Assembly (NCBI RefSeq): GCF_006438965.1
Contig: NZ_RCZM01000004.1
Span: forward strand, 186,001 to 250,000
Origin: Pedococcus bigeumensis
GTDB taxonomy: Bacteria > Actinomycetota > Actinomycetes > Actinomycetales > Dermatophilaceae
Length of the DNA stretch: 64,000 nucleotides
Direction: 5' to 3'
A model generated the notes under the pieces. It was not told the DNA's origin. It made no database searches and saw only the letters and a program-made list of their open reading frames with translations. A program made the position numbers and the translations under genes. Shown here piece by piece: positions 8,630-18,343 of this stretch (within the stretch, counting starts at the first letter, position 1; each line of letters starts with the position of its first letter).

Positions 8630-9523
8630 TCAGATGCTGTCGTAGGCCGGAAGAGCGGGTTGACGGCCGAGCCACAGGGACCTCGCACCCCGCCACGACC
8701 CGATCAGGTGCCGCCGGTTGGGTGAACCCGAGAACGGAATGATGACCAGTCGCAGGACCAGCGCCGCGGCGCACAGCCTGCGCGCTCGTCGAGGTGCCAT
8801 CCCGAGTGTCTGGAGGTAGCCGGACGCAGACCAGGCAGCCACCGGCAGGACTTCGGCGAGGTAGCGGCCGCTTGTCGATGACCGGTCGTGGCGCACGGAG
8901 GTGCCCTCGGAGAAGACGATCGAGGCGCCGGCGAGGGCAGCCCTGTGTCCGAAGTCTGCATCTTCGAACGTGTAGGGCATCCGGTCGTCGAACCCGGCCA
9001 GCTCGTCCCAGAGGCCACGACTCACCAGAGCGAAGCTGAACGGCCTGAACTGGTGGCGTGGGTCTGGCTCGCCACCAGCTCGCCGCGAGCGACGGCTGAG
9101 CCGAGCCAGCACCGGCCCGAGCAGGGACACCTCACCCAAGGTCGCCCGCACCGTGGGGATCCGTTTCGGGGACACCGGGTCCAGGTAGTGCAGGACGCGT
9201 GCCTGCCCGCTGCCCGCCAACACCGGTGCCAGGTGTTCGTGCAGGTGCTGGGCGTCGAACTCGACATCGTCGTTGACGATGGCCAACCACTCCCAGTCGA
9301 GGTGCGCCGCGCCCACGCTGACCGCGGCTCCGAAGCCGGGGTTGGCTCGCGGCGAGACGTGCGGGATGTCGGTTCCTGTCAGCGCTCGGTCGAGAGTGCT
9401 GCCGGTCACCACGACGAGGGGCTCGAAGCCGGCAACGCGCAGGTCGGCGGTCAGCTGCTCGAGGCCGGCGACAGTCCCGGACAGCGAGGGGATGACCGCA
9501 AGGGCCCGTCCTGCCGTTCTCAT
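8630..9523 (-). CDS. Family 2 glycosyltransferase
   Basis: The 297-residue product has a GT-A fold pattern. An N-terminal Rossmann-like strand leads to SPRANPGFGAAVSVG, the metal-binding acidic motif is IVNDDVEFD, and the acceptor-side acidic motif is YTFEDADFGHRA. The C-terminal part is basic and amphipathic (MAPRRARRLCAAAL). It resembles rhamnosyltransferase-type GT2 enzymes in length and motif order, and dTDP-rhamnose genes lie nearby, so transfer of rhamnose is plausible but unproven. Its start overlaps the stop of the upstream GT4 gene by 4 bases, which implies translational coupling. Confidence 0.85.
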   Translation of the reverse strand: MRTAGRALAVIPSLSGTVAGLEQLTADLRVAGFEPLVVVTGSTLDRALTGTDIPHVSPRANPGFGAAVSVGAAHLDWEWLAIVNDDVEFDAQHLHEHLAPVLAGSGQARVLHYLDPVSPKRIPTVRATLGEVSLLGPVLARLSRRSRRAGGEPDPRHQFRPFSFALVSRGLWDELAGFDDRMPYTFEDADFGHRAALAGASIVFSEGTSVRHDRSSTSGRYLAEVLPVAAWSASGYLQTLGMAPRRARRLCAAALVLRLVIIPFSGSPNRRHLIGSWRGARSLWLGRQPALPAYDSI

Positions 9524-10608
9524 GGTTTCGTACCCCCGAGGGCGGACTGGTACATCGTCTCGTGGGCCTTCGCTGTCGTCTGGATGTCGAATACTGCGCT
9601 CGCCGCGCGGGCTGCGCCGGCAAGGCGTCGTCGGAGCTCCGGGTCGTCGCGAAGCCGCGTGATGTCCCGCCTCGCCTCGTCGTCCGAGCCCGGCGTGTGC
9701 AGCAGTCCAGCCAGGCCGACGGTGTCGGTCAGCCCGTCCAGACGGGGAGCAAGGACGGGCAGGCCACAGGCCATCGCCTCCGCGGCCGCGAGCCCGAAGC
9801 CCTCGTGGCGCGAGGTCACCAACAAGGCGTCGGACTGGGCCATGAGGTCAGCGATGTCAGATCGGATCCCCAGGACGCGCACGCGGTCTTCCTCTGCGTG
9901 ATCGCGCAGGTCCTGGTCCACCTCGGCGCGCAGGGGCCCGTCCCCGACGAGGGTCAGCTGGACCCCCGAGAGCCCGCGCACCAGGCGAATCGCCCGTAGT
10001 GGGTCCTTTCGTTCGTCGAGGCTTCCCACGACAAGCAGTCGCAGCGGCCGCCCGTCGGCGCTCCGGGCGTCTGTCTCGTGTGCAGTCGATGCTGGGCGGA
10101 AGCGGGACAGGTCAATGCCGTTGTCGATGACCTGGACGGGAGTCCTGACGCCCAGGTCGGCGAGGTACTGACGGGTCACCTCACCGACGCCCTTGCTGAT
10201 GGCGACCACGCGGTCATGGCGGCGGTACGCGAACCTTTCGGGTGCGCGCAGGGCGGTACGCCCTCTCCGGCGGTTTTTGGTGCTGTGCTCGGTGTAGACG
10301 TGCACAGCCCGGTGTCGGGTCACTGCGGACCAGTACAGCGTGGGAAAGAGGTGGGCGTGCACGACGTCAGCACCGAGGACGGCGCTGCCGAGTCGGCCAC
10401 GGATGCGAGGGTCCCGCAAGGGCAACTGCAACGGGGTGACCAGGTCCCGGGCAACGGCATCCAGCCATGGAGGGCTGTCCGCCGTGCTCGCACCCAAGGT
10501 GACGATCGAGGCGTCGTGGCCGAGGTCTCGCAGCGCCGTGGTCAGGTCGACGACGAGGCGTTCGGCGCCGCCCGTGTCGAGGTTGTTGATGACATGTCGG
10601 ATCTTCAC
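9520..10608 (-). CDS. Family 4 glycosyltransferase
   Basis: I place the start at GTG 10608, which overlaps the stop of the fusion gene by 4 bases and gives a 362-residue protein beginning KIRHVINNLDTGGAERL. That N-terminal GGAERLV motif is the acceptor-side signature of many GT4 enzymes. VHAHLFPTLYW and GSLDERKDPLRAIRLV follow, and the donor-binding EX7E motif reads EGFGLAAAEAMACG. The enzyme should be a retaining, GT-B, cytoplasmic transferase that extends the lipid-linked repeat unit. Donor and linkage cannot be determined. Longer upstream codons in this frame belong to a shadow of the fusion gene. Confidence 0.88.
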   Translation of the reverse strand: MKIRHVINNLDTGGAERLVVDLTTALRDLGHDASIVTLGASTADSPPWLDAVARDLVTPLQLPLRDPRIRGRLGSAVLGADVVHAHLFPTLYWSAVTRHRAVHVYTEHSTKNRRRGRTALRAPERFAYRRHDRVVAISKGVGEVTRQYLADLGVRTPVQVIDNGIDLSRFRPASTAHETDARSADGRPLRLLVVGSLDERKDPLRAIRLVRGLSGVQLTLVGDGPLRAEVDQDLRDHAEEDRVRVLGIRSDIADLMAQSDALLVTSRHEGFGLAAAEAMACGLPVLAPRLDGLTDTVGLAGLLHTPGSDDEARRDITRLRDDPELRRRLAGAARAASAVFDIQTTAKAHETMYQSALGGTKP

Positions 10609-12815
10609 CGGTCGACTGCCTCGTGCAGGGCAGGCGTCACGCCGCGGGGCCTGGTGGCCCCCGCCTGGCAGTAGAGATCCTCGAGGGCCTCCCAGATGAC
10701 CTCTCCTGAGAACTCCTGTCGAGCACGGACCTCGGCCTGGGCGCCCATCCGGCGCCGGGCGGTGGGGTCCAGGGCCAGACGGCTCAGGGCCTGCGCCAGG
10801 GCCTCGGCGTCCCCGGTCGGCACCACGAGCCCGGTCACCCCGTCCTGGACGCTGTCGATGGCCCCGGTTGCGGTCGTGGTCACCACGGGCAGCGAGGCCG
10901 CCGCGGCCTCGAGCACGACGTTCGGGAAGCCCTCCCGATGGGTGGGGAGGGCCAGCACGTCGGCCAACGCAAGGATCTCGTAGATGTCGTCGCGCCAACC
11001 CAGGTGGATGTGGCGCTCTCCCAGCGTGGACAGGGCGGCTTCGGCCTGATCGTCCTCGACGTCCCCCTGGGTGACGAGCACCGCGGTGGACAGTTCGGGA
11101 TGCCTCATGGCCGCGCAGAGCTCGTGAACTCCCTTGTCCCGTCTCACCCGGCCGACGAAGGCGACGACGTAGGCGTCATCGGCCACGCCAAGGCTTCGTC
11201 GCTGCGCCTGGCGGTCGACGGCTGCGACACCGCGGGCGACCCGCTCGCAGTCGACGCCGTTGCTGCTGCCGCTCGCGATGACGATCGGGACGTGTCCGGC
11301 GGTGAGGCGCAGCTTGCACAGCTCATCGCTCAGGCTCGGGCTGACGGCAACCACATGGGTGGCCGACCACGACGAAATGCGTTCCATCATGGTGAGCACC
11401 TTGCGCCGCAGTCCGGACTCGGACTCCAGGCGCAGTCCGCGGACCAGGTAGATCCGCACCGGTACCCGCGTCAGCCTCCCGGCGAGCAGGGCGAGGAGGG
11501 CCGCCTTGGGCGTGCTGGCGTTGAGGACCATGGGTCGCACGCGACGCAGCAGGAGGATCCACTGCACGAGCGCGCGCAGGTCCCGTGCGACGTCGATGTC
11601 CCGCGCCGTGGCCAGCTCGACGACCTCCACACCTTCACGCTCGCGAACGGCGTCGAGGCCCCGGCCGGGTGAACACGCCAACGTGACGGCCCAGCCGCGG
11701 CCACGCAGGTACGCCAACTGGCCGCGAAGGAACGAGTAGGCCACGGAAGGCACCGTCACGGCATACACGACCGAGCTCTCGTCACGTGCCCGACGGCCCA
11801 CCTTTGCCTGCGGCGACAACCGTGGGCGAGCGGCGCCGGAGGGACGACGCACCGCCTGGCCCAGAGCCGACCATCCCTCGGGGCCGACGGGCGGCGTCCA
11901 GCCCGCGGCGGTCAGGGCGCTCGGAGCCTGGGCTTGGCCGAACCACAGCATCTCCAACCGTCGAGCGTGCGGCCCCAGGGGCGCGTACCCATGACCGGCA
12001 AACCGCACCGCGCTGATGACGGTCCGGGCCACCGCGCGCGGTAGGACGCGGATCCGACGCGCGCCGAGATAGGTCAAAAGGCTGTGCGTCGTCAGGCCCT
12101 CCCACGGATGGATCACCACGCCCACCGGGGCTTCTTCTCGGGTGAGGTAGGCCACTGCAGCTGCCACGTTGTCGAGCAGGGCCTGCGGCGTCGGGGAGTC
12201 CACAGGCTGCACCACACTGGCCAGCGGGCTGCGGGCGATGCGTGCGAGGGCGCCCGTGATGCGTCGGTCTGGCGCGTGGACACTCGGCGGACGGTAGATC
12301 ACGAGCTCGCCGGGGTTGTGAAGCGACGCCACCACCTCACCGGCGATCTTCGACTTCGAGTATGCCGAGAAGGCCAGGACTGCATCACTCTCGTCCAGCG
12401 TGGGCGCGTTGCCCTGGACCACCGCGCTGCTGACCTGGACGAACCGCGGGACGCCCGCGACTGAACACGCTTTGGCGCACATCCCGACGAGGACCGCGTT
12501 CGCGGCGAGCAGGTCGAGCGCATCGGTCGAGGACGCGTCAGGGACCCCGGCGGCGTTCACGACCGCGTCGCACCCGCTGAGCTCGGCCGCAAGGAGGGCG
12601 ACCACGTCATCGCGCGCGGCCACTTCCAAAGAGACGTCCGACGACTGCACGCTGAGCCTCGGGGCCCGGATCGGAACGGCCAGGTCGCCTTGGTCCGCAA
12701 GGGCCTTCACGACTGCTCCGCCGACGAAGCCCGAGGCGCCCAGTACGGCGACCCTGCGCGGGCTCCGCTTGCCAGCTGCCACGGCAGGTGGCATCGAGGT
12801 GTGGGGGGAGGTCAT
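10605..12815 (-). CDS. SDR (4-reductase/epimerase type) fused to family 4 glycosyltransferase
   Basis: The start is ATG 12815, about 12 bases after AAGGA and just after the stop of the WbpL-like gene. The 736-residue product has two enzymes. Residues about 15-300 are an extended SDR with VLGASGFVGGAV, QVSSAVVQG and catalytic YSKSK. From about residue 345 a GT4 enzyme begins at VVYAVTVPSVAYSFL, with GRVRRDKGVHEL and the EX7E motif EGFPNVVLEAAAA. A WbpM-like and a WbpL-like gene precede it. WbpV-type SDRs reduce the 4-keto product of WbpM to UDP-FucNAc or UDP-QuiNAc, which WbpL-type enzymes attach to undecaprenyl phosphate. I infer the SDR half does this and the GT4 half adds the second sugar. 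No stop or frameshift separates the halves. Confidence 0.85.
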   Translation of the reverse strand: MTSPHTSMPPAVAAGKRSPRRVAVLGASGFVGGAVVKALADQGDLAVPIRAPRLSVQSSDVSLEVAARDDVVALLAAELSGCDAVVNAAGVPDASSTDALDLLAANAVLVGMCAKACSVAGVPRFVQVSSAVVQGNAPTLDESDAVLAFSAYSKSKIAGEVVASLHNPGELVIYRPPSVHAPDRRITGALARIARSPLASVVQPVDSPTPQALLDNVAAAVAYLTREEAPVGVVIHPWEGLTTHSLLTYLGARRIRVLPRAVARTVISAVRFAGHGYAPLGPHARRLEMLWFGQAQAPSALTAAGWTPPVGPEGWSALGQAVRRPSGAARPRLSPQAKVGRRARDESSVVYAVTVPSVAYSFLRGQLAYLRGRGWAVTLACSPGRGLDAVREREGVEVVELATARDIDVARDLRALVQWILLLRRVRPMVLNASTPKAALLALLAGRLTRVPVRIYLVRGLRLESESGLRRKVLTMMERISSWSATHVVAVSPSLSDELCKLRLTAGHVPIVIASGSSNGVDCERVARGVAAVDRQAQRRSLGVADDAYVVAFVGRVRRDKGVHELCAAMRHPELSTAVLVTQGDVEDDQAEAALSTLGERHIHLGWRDDIYEILALADVLALPTHREGFPNVVLEAAAASLPVVTTTATGAIDSVQDGVTGLVVPTGDAEALAQALSRLALDPTARRRMGAQAEVRARQEFSGEVIWEALEDLYCQAGATRPRGVTPALHEAVDR

Positions 12816-12819
12816 GTGG

Positions 12820-13788
12820 CTAGCGAGTCCTTGTGTGGGCCGCGTGCCCGACGGCGCGGGGTGAGGTGAGGTAGACGGCACAGACCAGCACAGTAGCCGC
12901 CAGCGCGAGCCCCACCGGCAGTCGCCACCAGGCCAGCGCCACCCCCGCCGACAGTGCCGCCGTGAACGCTGCGACAGCGAGGTGGGGCAGCCCGCCGACG
13001 GAAGTGAGCTGTTGGTAGACGTGCTCGCGGTGGGCGTCCGTGAGCTTCTCCCCTCGTCGAGCCCGCCGGACGAGCGCCCAGGCAGTGTCCAGGCCGTACA
13101 GAACGAGAGGGGCGCAGACAAGGAGCGCAAGCCGGGCGTCGTGCGCCCAGGCCGTCAGCACGCCCGCGGCAACCAAACCGCCGAAGAGGTAGCTGCCGAC
13201 GTCGCCGAGGAAGAGCCGCGCTACAGGGGCGTTCCAGGGCAGGAAGCCGAGGGCAGCCCCTGCCGTGACGCCGCCCAGGACCCAGAGGGCCGGTAGACCC
13301 TCGTGCCGCCCTGCGAGGAACGCCACGACGCCCCACACGGCCATGGTGAGCGCCGTGATGCCGTTGATGCCGTCCATGAAGTTGACGACGTTGACGACCG
13401 CCGCGGTCACGACGAGGCCGAGCAGCAGGCCGGGCCAGCCAGCGACACCCGCCCCGATGACCGAACCGGCCACGCACTGACCGGCGAGGCGCGGTGCGGC
13501 GGGCAGAGTCAACCGGTCATCCGCGAAACCCAGCAGGGCCAGGGCGACACAGGCCGCGACGGACGTCCAAGGGACATCGACGTCGCCGACCGCGCCGACG
13601 ACCCACGCCACGAGCACCCCCGCGAGGCATGCCAGACCGCCACCGCGAGGTACTGGCACGGAGTGCGATGAGCGGTGGTTGGGGACGTCGAGCCACCCCA
13701 GCCGGCGCATCAGCGAGCTCACCGTGGGTGCCAGACCTCCCGTCACCAGCAGGGCAACGAAAGCGAGGATCACCGAGTCATTCGCCAC
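12820..13788 (-). CDS. WbpL/WecA-like undecaprenyl-phosphate sugar-1-phosphate transferase
   Basis: The 322-residue integral membrane protein has about ten helices. Motifs of the MraY/WecA family appear in order: PNHRSSHSVPVPRGGG, the aspartate pair GFADDRLTLP, NFMDGINGITAL and LGDVGSYLFGG. The family transfers a sugar-1-phosphate from a UDP-sugar to undecaprenyl phosphate, the committed first step of repeat-unit assembly. A second paralogue of this family lies at 61.7 kb in a housekeeping setting, so this copy is probably specific to the local polymer. It overlaps the upstream CapD-like gene by 11 bases and is 4 bases from the SDR-GT4 gene. Confidence 0.9.
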   Translation of the reverse strand: MANDSVILAFVALLVTGGLAPTVSSLMRRLGWLDVPNHRSSHSVPVPRGGGLACLAGVLVAWVVGAVGDVDVPWTSVAACVALALLGFADDRLTLPAAPRLAGQCVAGSVIGAGVAGWPGLLLGLVVTAAVVNVVNFMDGINGITALTMAVWGVVAFLAGRHEGLPALWVLGGVTAGAALGFLPWNAPVARLFLGDVGSYLFGGLVAAGVLTAWAHDARLALLVCAPLVLYGLDTAWALVRRARRGEKLTDAHREHVYQQLTSVGGLPHLAVAAFTAALSAGVALAWWRLPVGLALAATVLVCAVYLTSPRAVGHAAHTRTR

Positions 13789-15604
13789 TCAGGGCGCTGA
13801 CCGACAACGCCGCCACGGTCTCGCGACGCATCCAGTCCGCGGCCTGCTGATGGCTCGACGGACGGGCTGCCAGCACGTCGGATCTCCCGATGGAGGGCAC
13901 GTCGACGCTGGAAACCAGGAGGTGGCTGGTGGGCTTGCGGTCCTCCGACGGGGAGAAGAGCTCCTCACCCATCTTCTCGCCGGGACGTAGGCCGGTGAAG
14001 ACGATGTCGATGTCGCGACGTCGGGACATCCTGATGAGGGTCTTGGCGACCTCGACGATCTTCACCTGCTCGCCCATGTCGAGGACCATGACCTCCCCGT
14101 CGCGGCCGATGGAAGAGGCCTCCAGCACCAGCTGGCAGGCTTCCGGGATCAACATGAAGAAGCGTTCGACATCGGGGTGCGTGACCGTGATCGGGCCCCC
14201 GCGCTCGATCTGGGCCGTGAAGGCGTGCACCACTGAGCCCCGGGAACCGAGCACGTTGCCGAACCGCACCGACACGTAGCGACCGGGGAAGCGGTGGGAG
14301 AAGTCCGCGGTGATCCGCTCGGCCAGGCGCTTGCTGTAGCCGAGGACGCAGATCGGGTTGGCAGCCTTGTCCGTGGAGATGTTGACGAAGGTGCCCACCC
14401 CGACTCGGGAGGCGGCTTCGAGGACGTTCAGGGTGCCGAGGACGTTGGTCTTCCACGCCTCGAGGGGGTGCGACTCGAGCAGCGGAAGGTGTTTGAGGGC
14501 TGCCGCGTGGAACACGATGTCGGGGCGAGCCCGCTCGAAAGCCTCGCTCATCGTGTCGACATCACGAATGTCGGCCAGCACGATCTCGTCGCTGTCGAGC
14601 AGGCCGTTGCCGTGCAGGCTCAGCTGGGTCGACTGCAGCCCGGACTCGTCGCGGTCGAGCATGAACAGCTTGGCCGGACCGAACCTGGCAATCTGGCGAC
14701 ACAGCTCCGAGCCGATCGAGCCGCCGGCGCCGGTGACCAGGATGCGCTTGCCGGCGATCTGCTCGGCGATGACCGCCATGTCGAGCTCGACCGGACGCCG
14801 GCCCAACAGGTCGGCGACGTCCACGTTGCGCAGGTCGCCCGCCGTCGGTCGACCGCCGATGATGTCCTTGACCGGGGGAAGGGTGAGGACCTTGAGTCCG
14901 GCGTCCTCGCCGAGCGCGGTGAGCTCGCGGATGGTGCTGGCCTCGGCCAGCGGCAAGGCGATGACCAGGGTCTGCGCGTCGTACTTGCTCGCGATCTTGC
15001 CCATGTCGTCGCGCGACCCCCGCACCTTGACGCCTTCGATGCGCAGCCGGGCCTTGGCGCGGTCGTCATCGAGGAGCGCGACCGGCTGGTAGCCACTGCC
15101 GGCGTCGCGGATCAGGCTCCGGGTGAGGCGGCGGCCGGCCTCGCCTGCGCCGAACACGATCGCCCGCTGTTCCTCAGGGGCGTTCGCGGCCTTGCTGGTG
15201 CGCATGGTGCGGATGATGAAACGGGCTGCGAACATCCCGAGCATGGCGAAAGCCGGAGCGGTGAAGGGCACGCTACGGGGGACCGGCCCGAGGTGCAGGC
15301 CGAAGACCAGGGTCAAGAGGACCAGGGTCGTGAGCAGCACCGTGCGGCCCACGTCGTAGGTCTCCTCGAACGAGCCGCGGTCGTGCCCGACCGCGTAGGG
15401 GCCGAAGAAGGTGCCGAAGGCGAGGTGGGCGACCACGGCGCCGACGGTGAACCACACCAGTGGGAGGGCGATGGTCGGCGCCAGTTGGAGGTCGTACCTC
15501 AGCCAGGCGGCCATGAAGACGGCGACGACCCAGACGGCTGCGTCGACGAAGGCCCACATCCAGCGGTTCACGCGCTCACGGCGTACGCGACGGACGGCGG
15601 ACAT
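13778..15604 (-). CDS. WbpM/CapD-like membrane nucleotide-sugar 4,6-dehydratase
   Basis: The ATG at 15604 is preceded by GGGAGGAG, which decides the start over one ten codons upstream. The 608-residue protein has four N-terminal membrane helices (about residues 10-125), a first Rossmann domain with FGAGEAGRRL, and a catalytic SDR domain with VTGAGGSIGSELC and NISTDKAANP. In WbpM and FlaA1 relatives the residue four before the catalytic lysine is Met or Tyr. Here the stretch is VLGYSKRLAER, so that position is Leu and a Tyr sits two before Lys. The family converts UDP-GlcNAc to a UDP-4-keto-6-deoxy sugar. It is the first gene of the minus-strand operon. Confidence 0.9.
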   Translation of the reverse strand: MSAVRRVRRERVNRWMWAFVDAAVWVVAVFMAAWLRYDLQLAPTIALPLVWFTVGAVVAHLAFGTFFGPYAVGHDRGSFEETYDVGRTVLLTTLVLLTLVFGLHLGPVPRSVPFTAPAFAMLGMFAARFIIRTMRTSKAANAPEEQRAIVFGAGEAGRRLTRSLIRDAGSGYQPVALLDDDRAKARLRIEGVKVRGSRDDMGKIASKYDAQTLVIALPLAEASTIRELTALGEDAGLKVLTLPPVKDIIGGRPTAGDLRNVDVADLLGRRPVELDMAVIAEQIAGKRILVTGAGGSIGSELCRQIARFGPAKLFMLDRDESGLQSTQLSLHGNGLLDSDEIVLADIRDVDTMSEAFERARPDIVFHAAALKHLPLLESHPLEAWKTNVLGTLNVLEAASRVGVGTFVNISTDKAANPICVLGYSKRLAERITADFSHRFPGRYVSVRFGNVLGSRGSVVHAFTAQIERGGPITVTHPDVERFFMLIPEACQLVLEASSIGRDGEVMVLDMGEQVKIVEVAKTLIRMSRRRDIDIVFTGLRPGEKMGEELFSPSEDRKPTSHLLVSSVDVPSIGRSDVLAARPSSHQQAADWMRRETVAALSVSALSGE

Positions 15605-15804
15605 CCGGTCTCCTCCCGTTGCTGGCCGGCCCAAACGATCGTGAGTTTAACGCCATTTGGGTCAAACCTCTGACACCACGACCTCTCGGACACGCATGGA
15701 ATTGAGCCAATTCTGCAGGTCAGTGGCCATTCCGAGGCGGCTGGGTGTGAATTGCAACCAAACGGCGGAGCGGCGGATCGGACTTCCGCGGGTCCTCACC
15801 CCGG

Positions 15805-16404
15805 TCAGCTCAGGGACGCGTAGAACTCGCGGCAGGCGGCATACGTCGGAAGCAGGCCCTGCTCCCTTGCCTCGGCGAGGGAGGGAGCAGCCTGGTCCTT
15901 GGGGGAGAGCAGGGGCGCCTCCATCCCGTCCGGCAGCGTGAGCCCGACCTCCGGGTCGAGAGGGTGTATGCCGTGTTCCCGGCTCGGCGCGTAGGGCGCG
16001 GTCACGAGGTACATGGCCGTCGTGTTGTCCTCGAGCGCGGCGAACGCATGGCCCATCCCCTCGGGGAGGTAGACCGCGCGGCGGTCCACGGCGTCAAGCA
16101 CCACGGAGTCCCACTGGCCGAACGTGGGGGAGCCGACCCGGATGTCGATGATGTAGTCGACCAGCGAGCCGGTCAGCGCGGTGATGTACTTCGCCTGCGA
16201 GGGAGGCACGTCGGCGAAGTGGATCCCTCGCACCGTGCCACGCGACGAGACCGAGACATTGGTCTGGACGATCTGCGGACGGTGTCCGATGGCCTCTGCC
16301 AGCAGGTCGCCGCGAAAGGACTCGAGGAAGACGCCTCGGTCGTCGGGGAACAGCCGCGGGGTGATTTCGAAGGCGTCGGCGATCTTGAGCGGACGGATCT
16401 CCAC
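15805..16404 (-). CDS. rmlC: dTDP-4-dehydrorhamnose 3,5-epimerase
   Basis: The 199-residue cupin starts at GTG 16404, overlapping the rmlA stop by one base; this start gives [14 protein letters not shown], the usual RmlC N-terminus. RGVFLESFR, the catalytic-histidine motif GTVRGIHFADVPPSQAKYI, and PEGMGHAFAALED near the second active-site cluster are present. RmlC epimerises C3 and C5 of dTDP-4-keto-6-deoxyglucose in the third step of dTDP-L-rhamnose synthesis. Length matches the family. rmlA-rmlC form a minus-strand pair divergent from rmlB-rmlD, so all four pathway steps are present. Confidence 0.93.
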   Translation of the reverse strand: MEIRPLKIADAFEITPRLFPDDRGVFLESFRGDLLAEAIGHRPQIVQTNVSVSSRGTVRGIHFADVPPSQAKYITALTGSLVDYIIDIRVGSPTFGQWDSVVLDAVDRRAVYLPEGMGHAFAALEDNTTAMYLVTAPYAPSREHGIHPLDPEVGLTLPDGMEAPLLSPKDQAAPSLAEAREQGLLPTYAACREFYASLS

Positions 16405-17282
16405 TAGAGCGTTCCGCGCTTCTCTTTGAGCAGTCCCGCCATGTAGGTGCCGTAGCCACTCTTCTCCAGGGATGCGGCAAGGGCGGCGAACGCGTCGTCG
16501 CTGAGCCAGCCGTTGCGCCAGGCAACCTCCTCGACGCAGCCGATCTTGTGACCCTGGCGGGCTTCGACGACATGGACGAAATGCGCTGAGTCCATGAGGC
16601 CTTCGAACGTGCCCGTGTCGAACCACGCCGTGCCGCGCGGCAGGACGGTGACCGAGAGGTCGCCACGCTGGAGGTAGGCGTCGTTGATGCCGGTGATCTC
16701 GAGCTCGCCCCGGGGGCTCGGCTTGAGGTCGCGGGCGATCTGGACGACGTCGTTGTCGTAGAAGTACAGCCCGGGCACTGCGTAGGAGGACTTGGGCTGC
16801 TCCGGCTTCTCCTCGATGGACAGCACCTGGCCGTCCGCCGCGAACTCGACGACGCCATAGGCCGACGGCTCGGTTACGTGGTAGGCGAAGATGTGGCCAC
16901 CGCTCACCTCGGTGTTGGACCGCAGTGAGGTGCCCAGCCCGGTGCCGTAGAAGATGTTGTCGCCCAGCACGAGGCCGACCGAGTCGTCGCCGATGAAGTC
17001 GTCGCCGATGATGAACGCCTGGGCGAGCCCGTCGGGGCTGGGCTGCGCGGCATAGGTCAGCTCGATGCCCCACTTCGAGCCGTCCCCGAGGAGCCGCTGG
17101 AACTGGCCCTGGTCGTCCGGCGTGGTGATGATCAGCACCTCGCGGATGCCCGCCATCATCAGCGTCGACAGCGGGTAGTAGATCATCGGCTTGTCATAGA
17201 CCGGCATCAGCTGCTTGCTGATGCCAAGCGTGATCGGGTGCAGTCGCGTGCCGGAGCCGCCGGCCAGGATGATGCCCTTCAT
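16404..17282 (-). CDS. rmlA: Glucose-1-phosphate thymidylyltransferase
   Basis: The ATG at 17282 begins [16 protein letters not shown], the nucleotide-binding motif of RmlA; eleven in-frame codons upstream are excluded because they lie in the divergent intergenic region. The 292-residue length fits. [16 protein letters not shown], the metal-site motif [10 protein letters not shown], and the later [19 protein letters not shown] are typical. The enzyme joins glucose-1-phosphate and dTTP to form dTDP-glucose, the first step of rhamnose synthesis. The start is only 65 bases from the rmlB start on the other strand, so the two pairs probably share a divergent promoter region. Confidence 0.95.
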   Translation of the reverse strand: MKGIILAGGSGTRLHPITLGISKQLMPVYDKPMIYYPLSTLMMAGIREVLIITTPDDQGQFQRLLGDGSKWGIELTYAAQPSPDGLAQAFIIGDDFIGDDSVGLVLGDNIFYGTGLGTSLRSNTEVSGGHIFAYHVTEPSAYGVVEFAADGQVLSIEEKPEQPKSSYAVPGLYFYDNDVVQIARDLKPSPRGELEITGINDAYLQRGDLSVTVLPRGTAWFDTGTFEGLMDSAHFVHVVEARQGHKIGCVEEVAWRNGWLSDDAFAALAASLEKSGYGTYMAGLLKEKRGTL

Positions 17283-17317
17283 GGAGCACGACCCTACTGC
17301 GATGACGCCGGTCATGA

Positions 17318-18342
<1,025 letters not shown>

Positions 18343-18343
<1 letters not shown>

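Noticed and set aside
12820-13788. MraY as the identity of this phosphoglycosyltransferase
   Set aside because: The polymer-locus context and the short WbpL-like sequence fit an initiating polysaccharide enzyme; the peptidoglycan MraY normally lies in the dcw cluster.
15605-15804. A defined promoter for the WbpM-like operon in the AT-richer intergenic stretch
   Set aside because: TTGACC and TAAACT are present on the minus strand but only about 10 bases apart, so no acceptable -35/-10 pair could be fixed.
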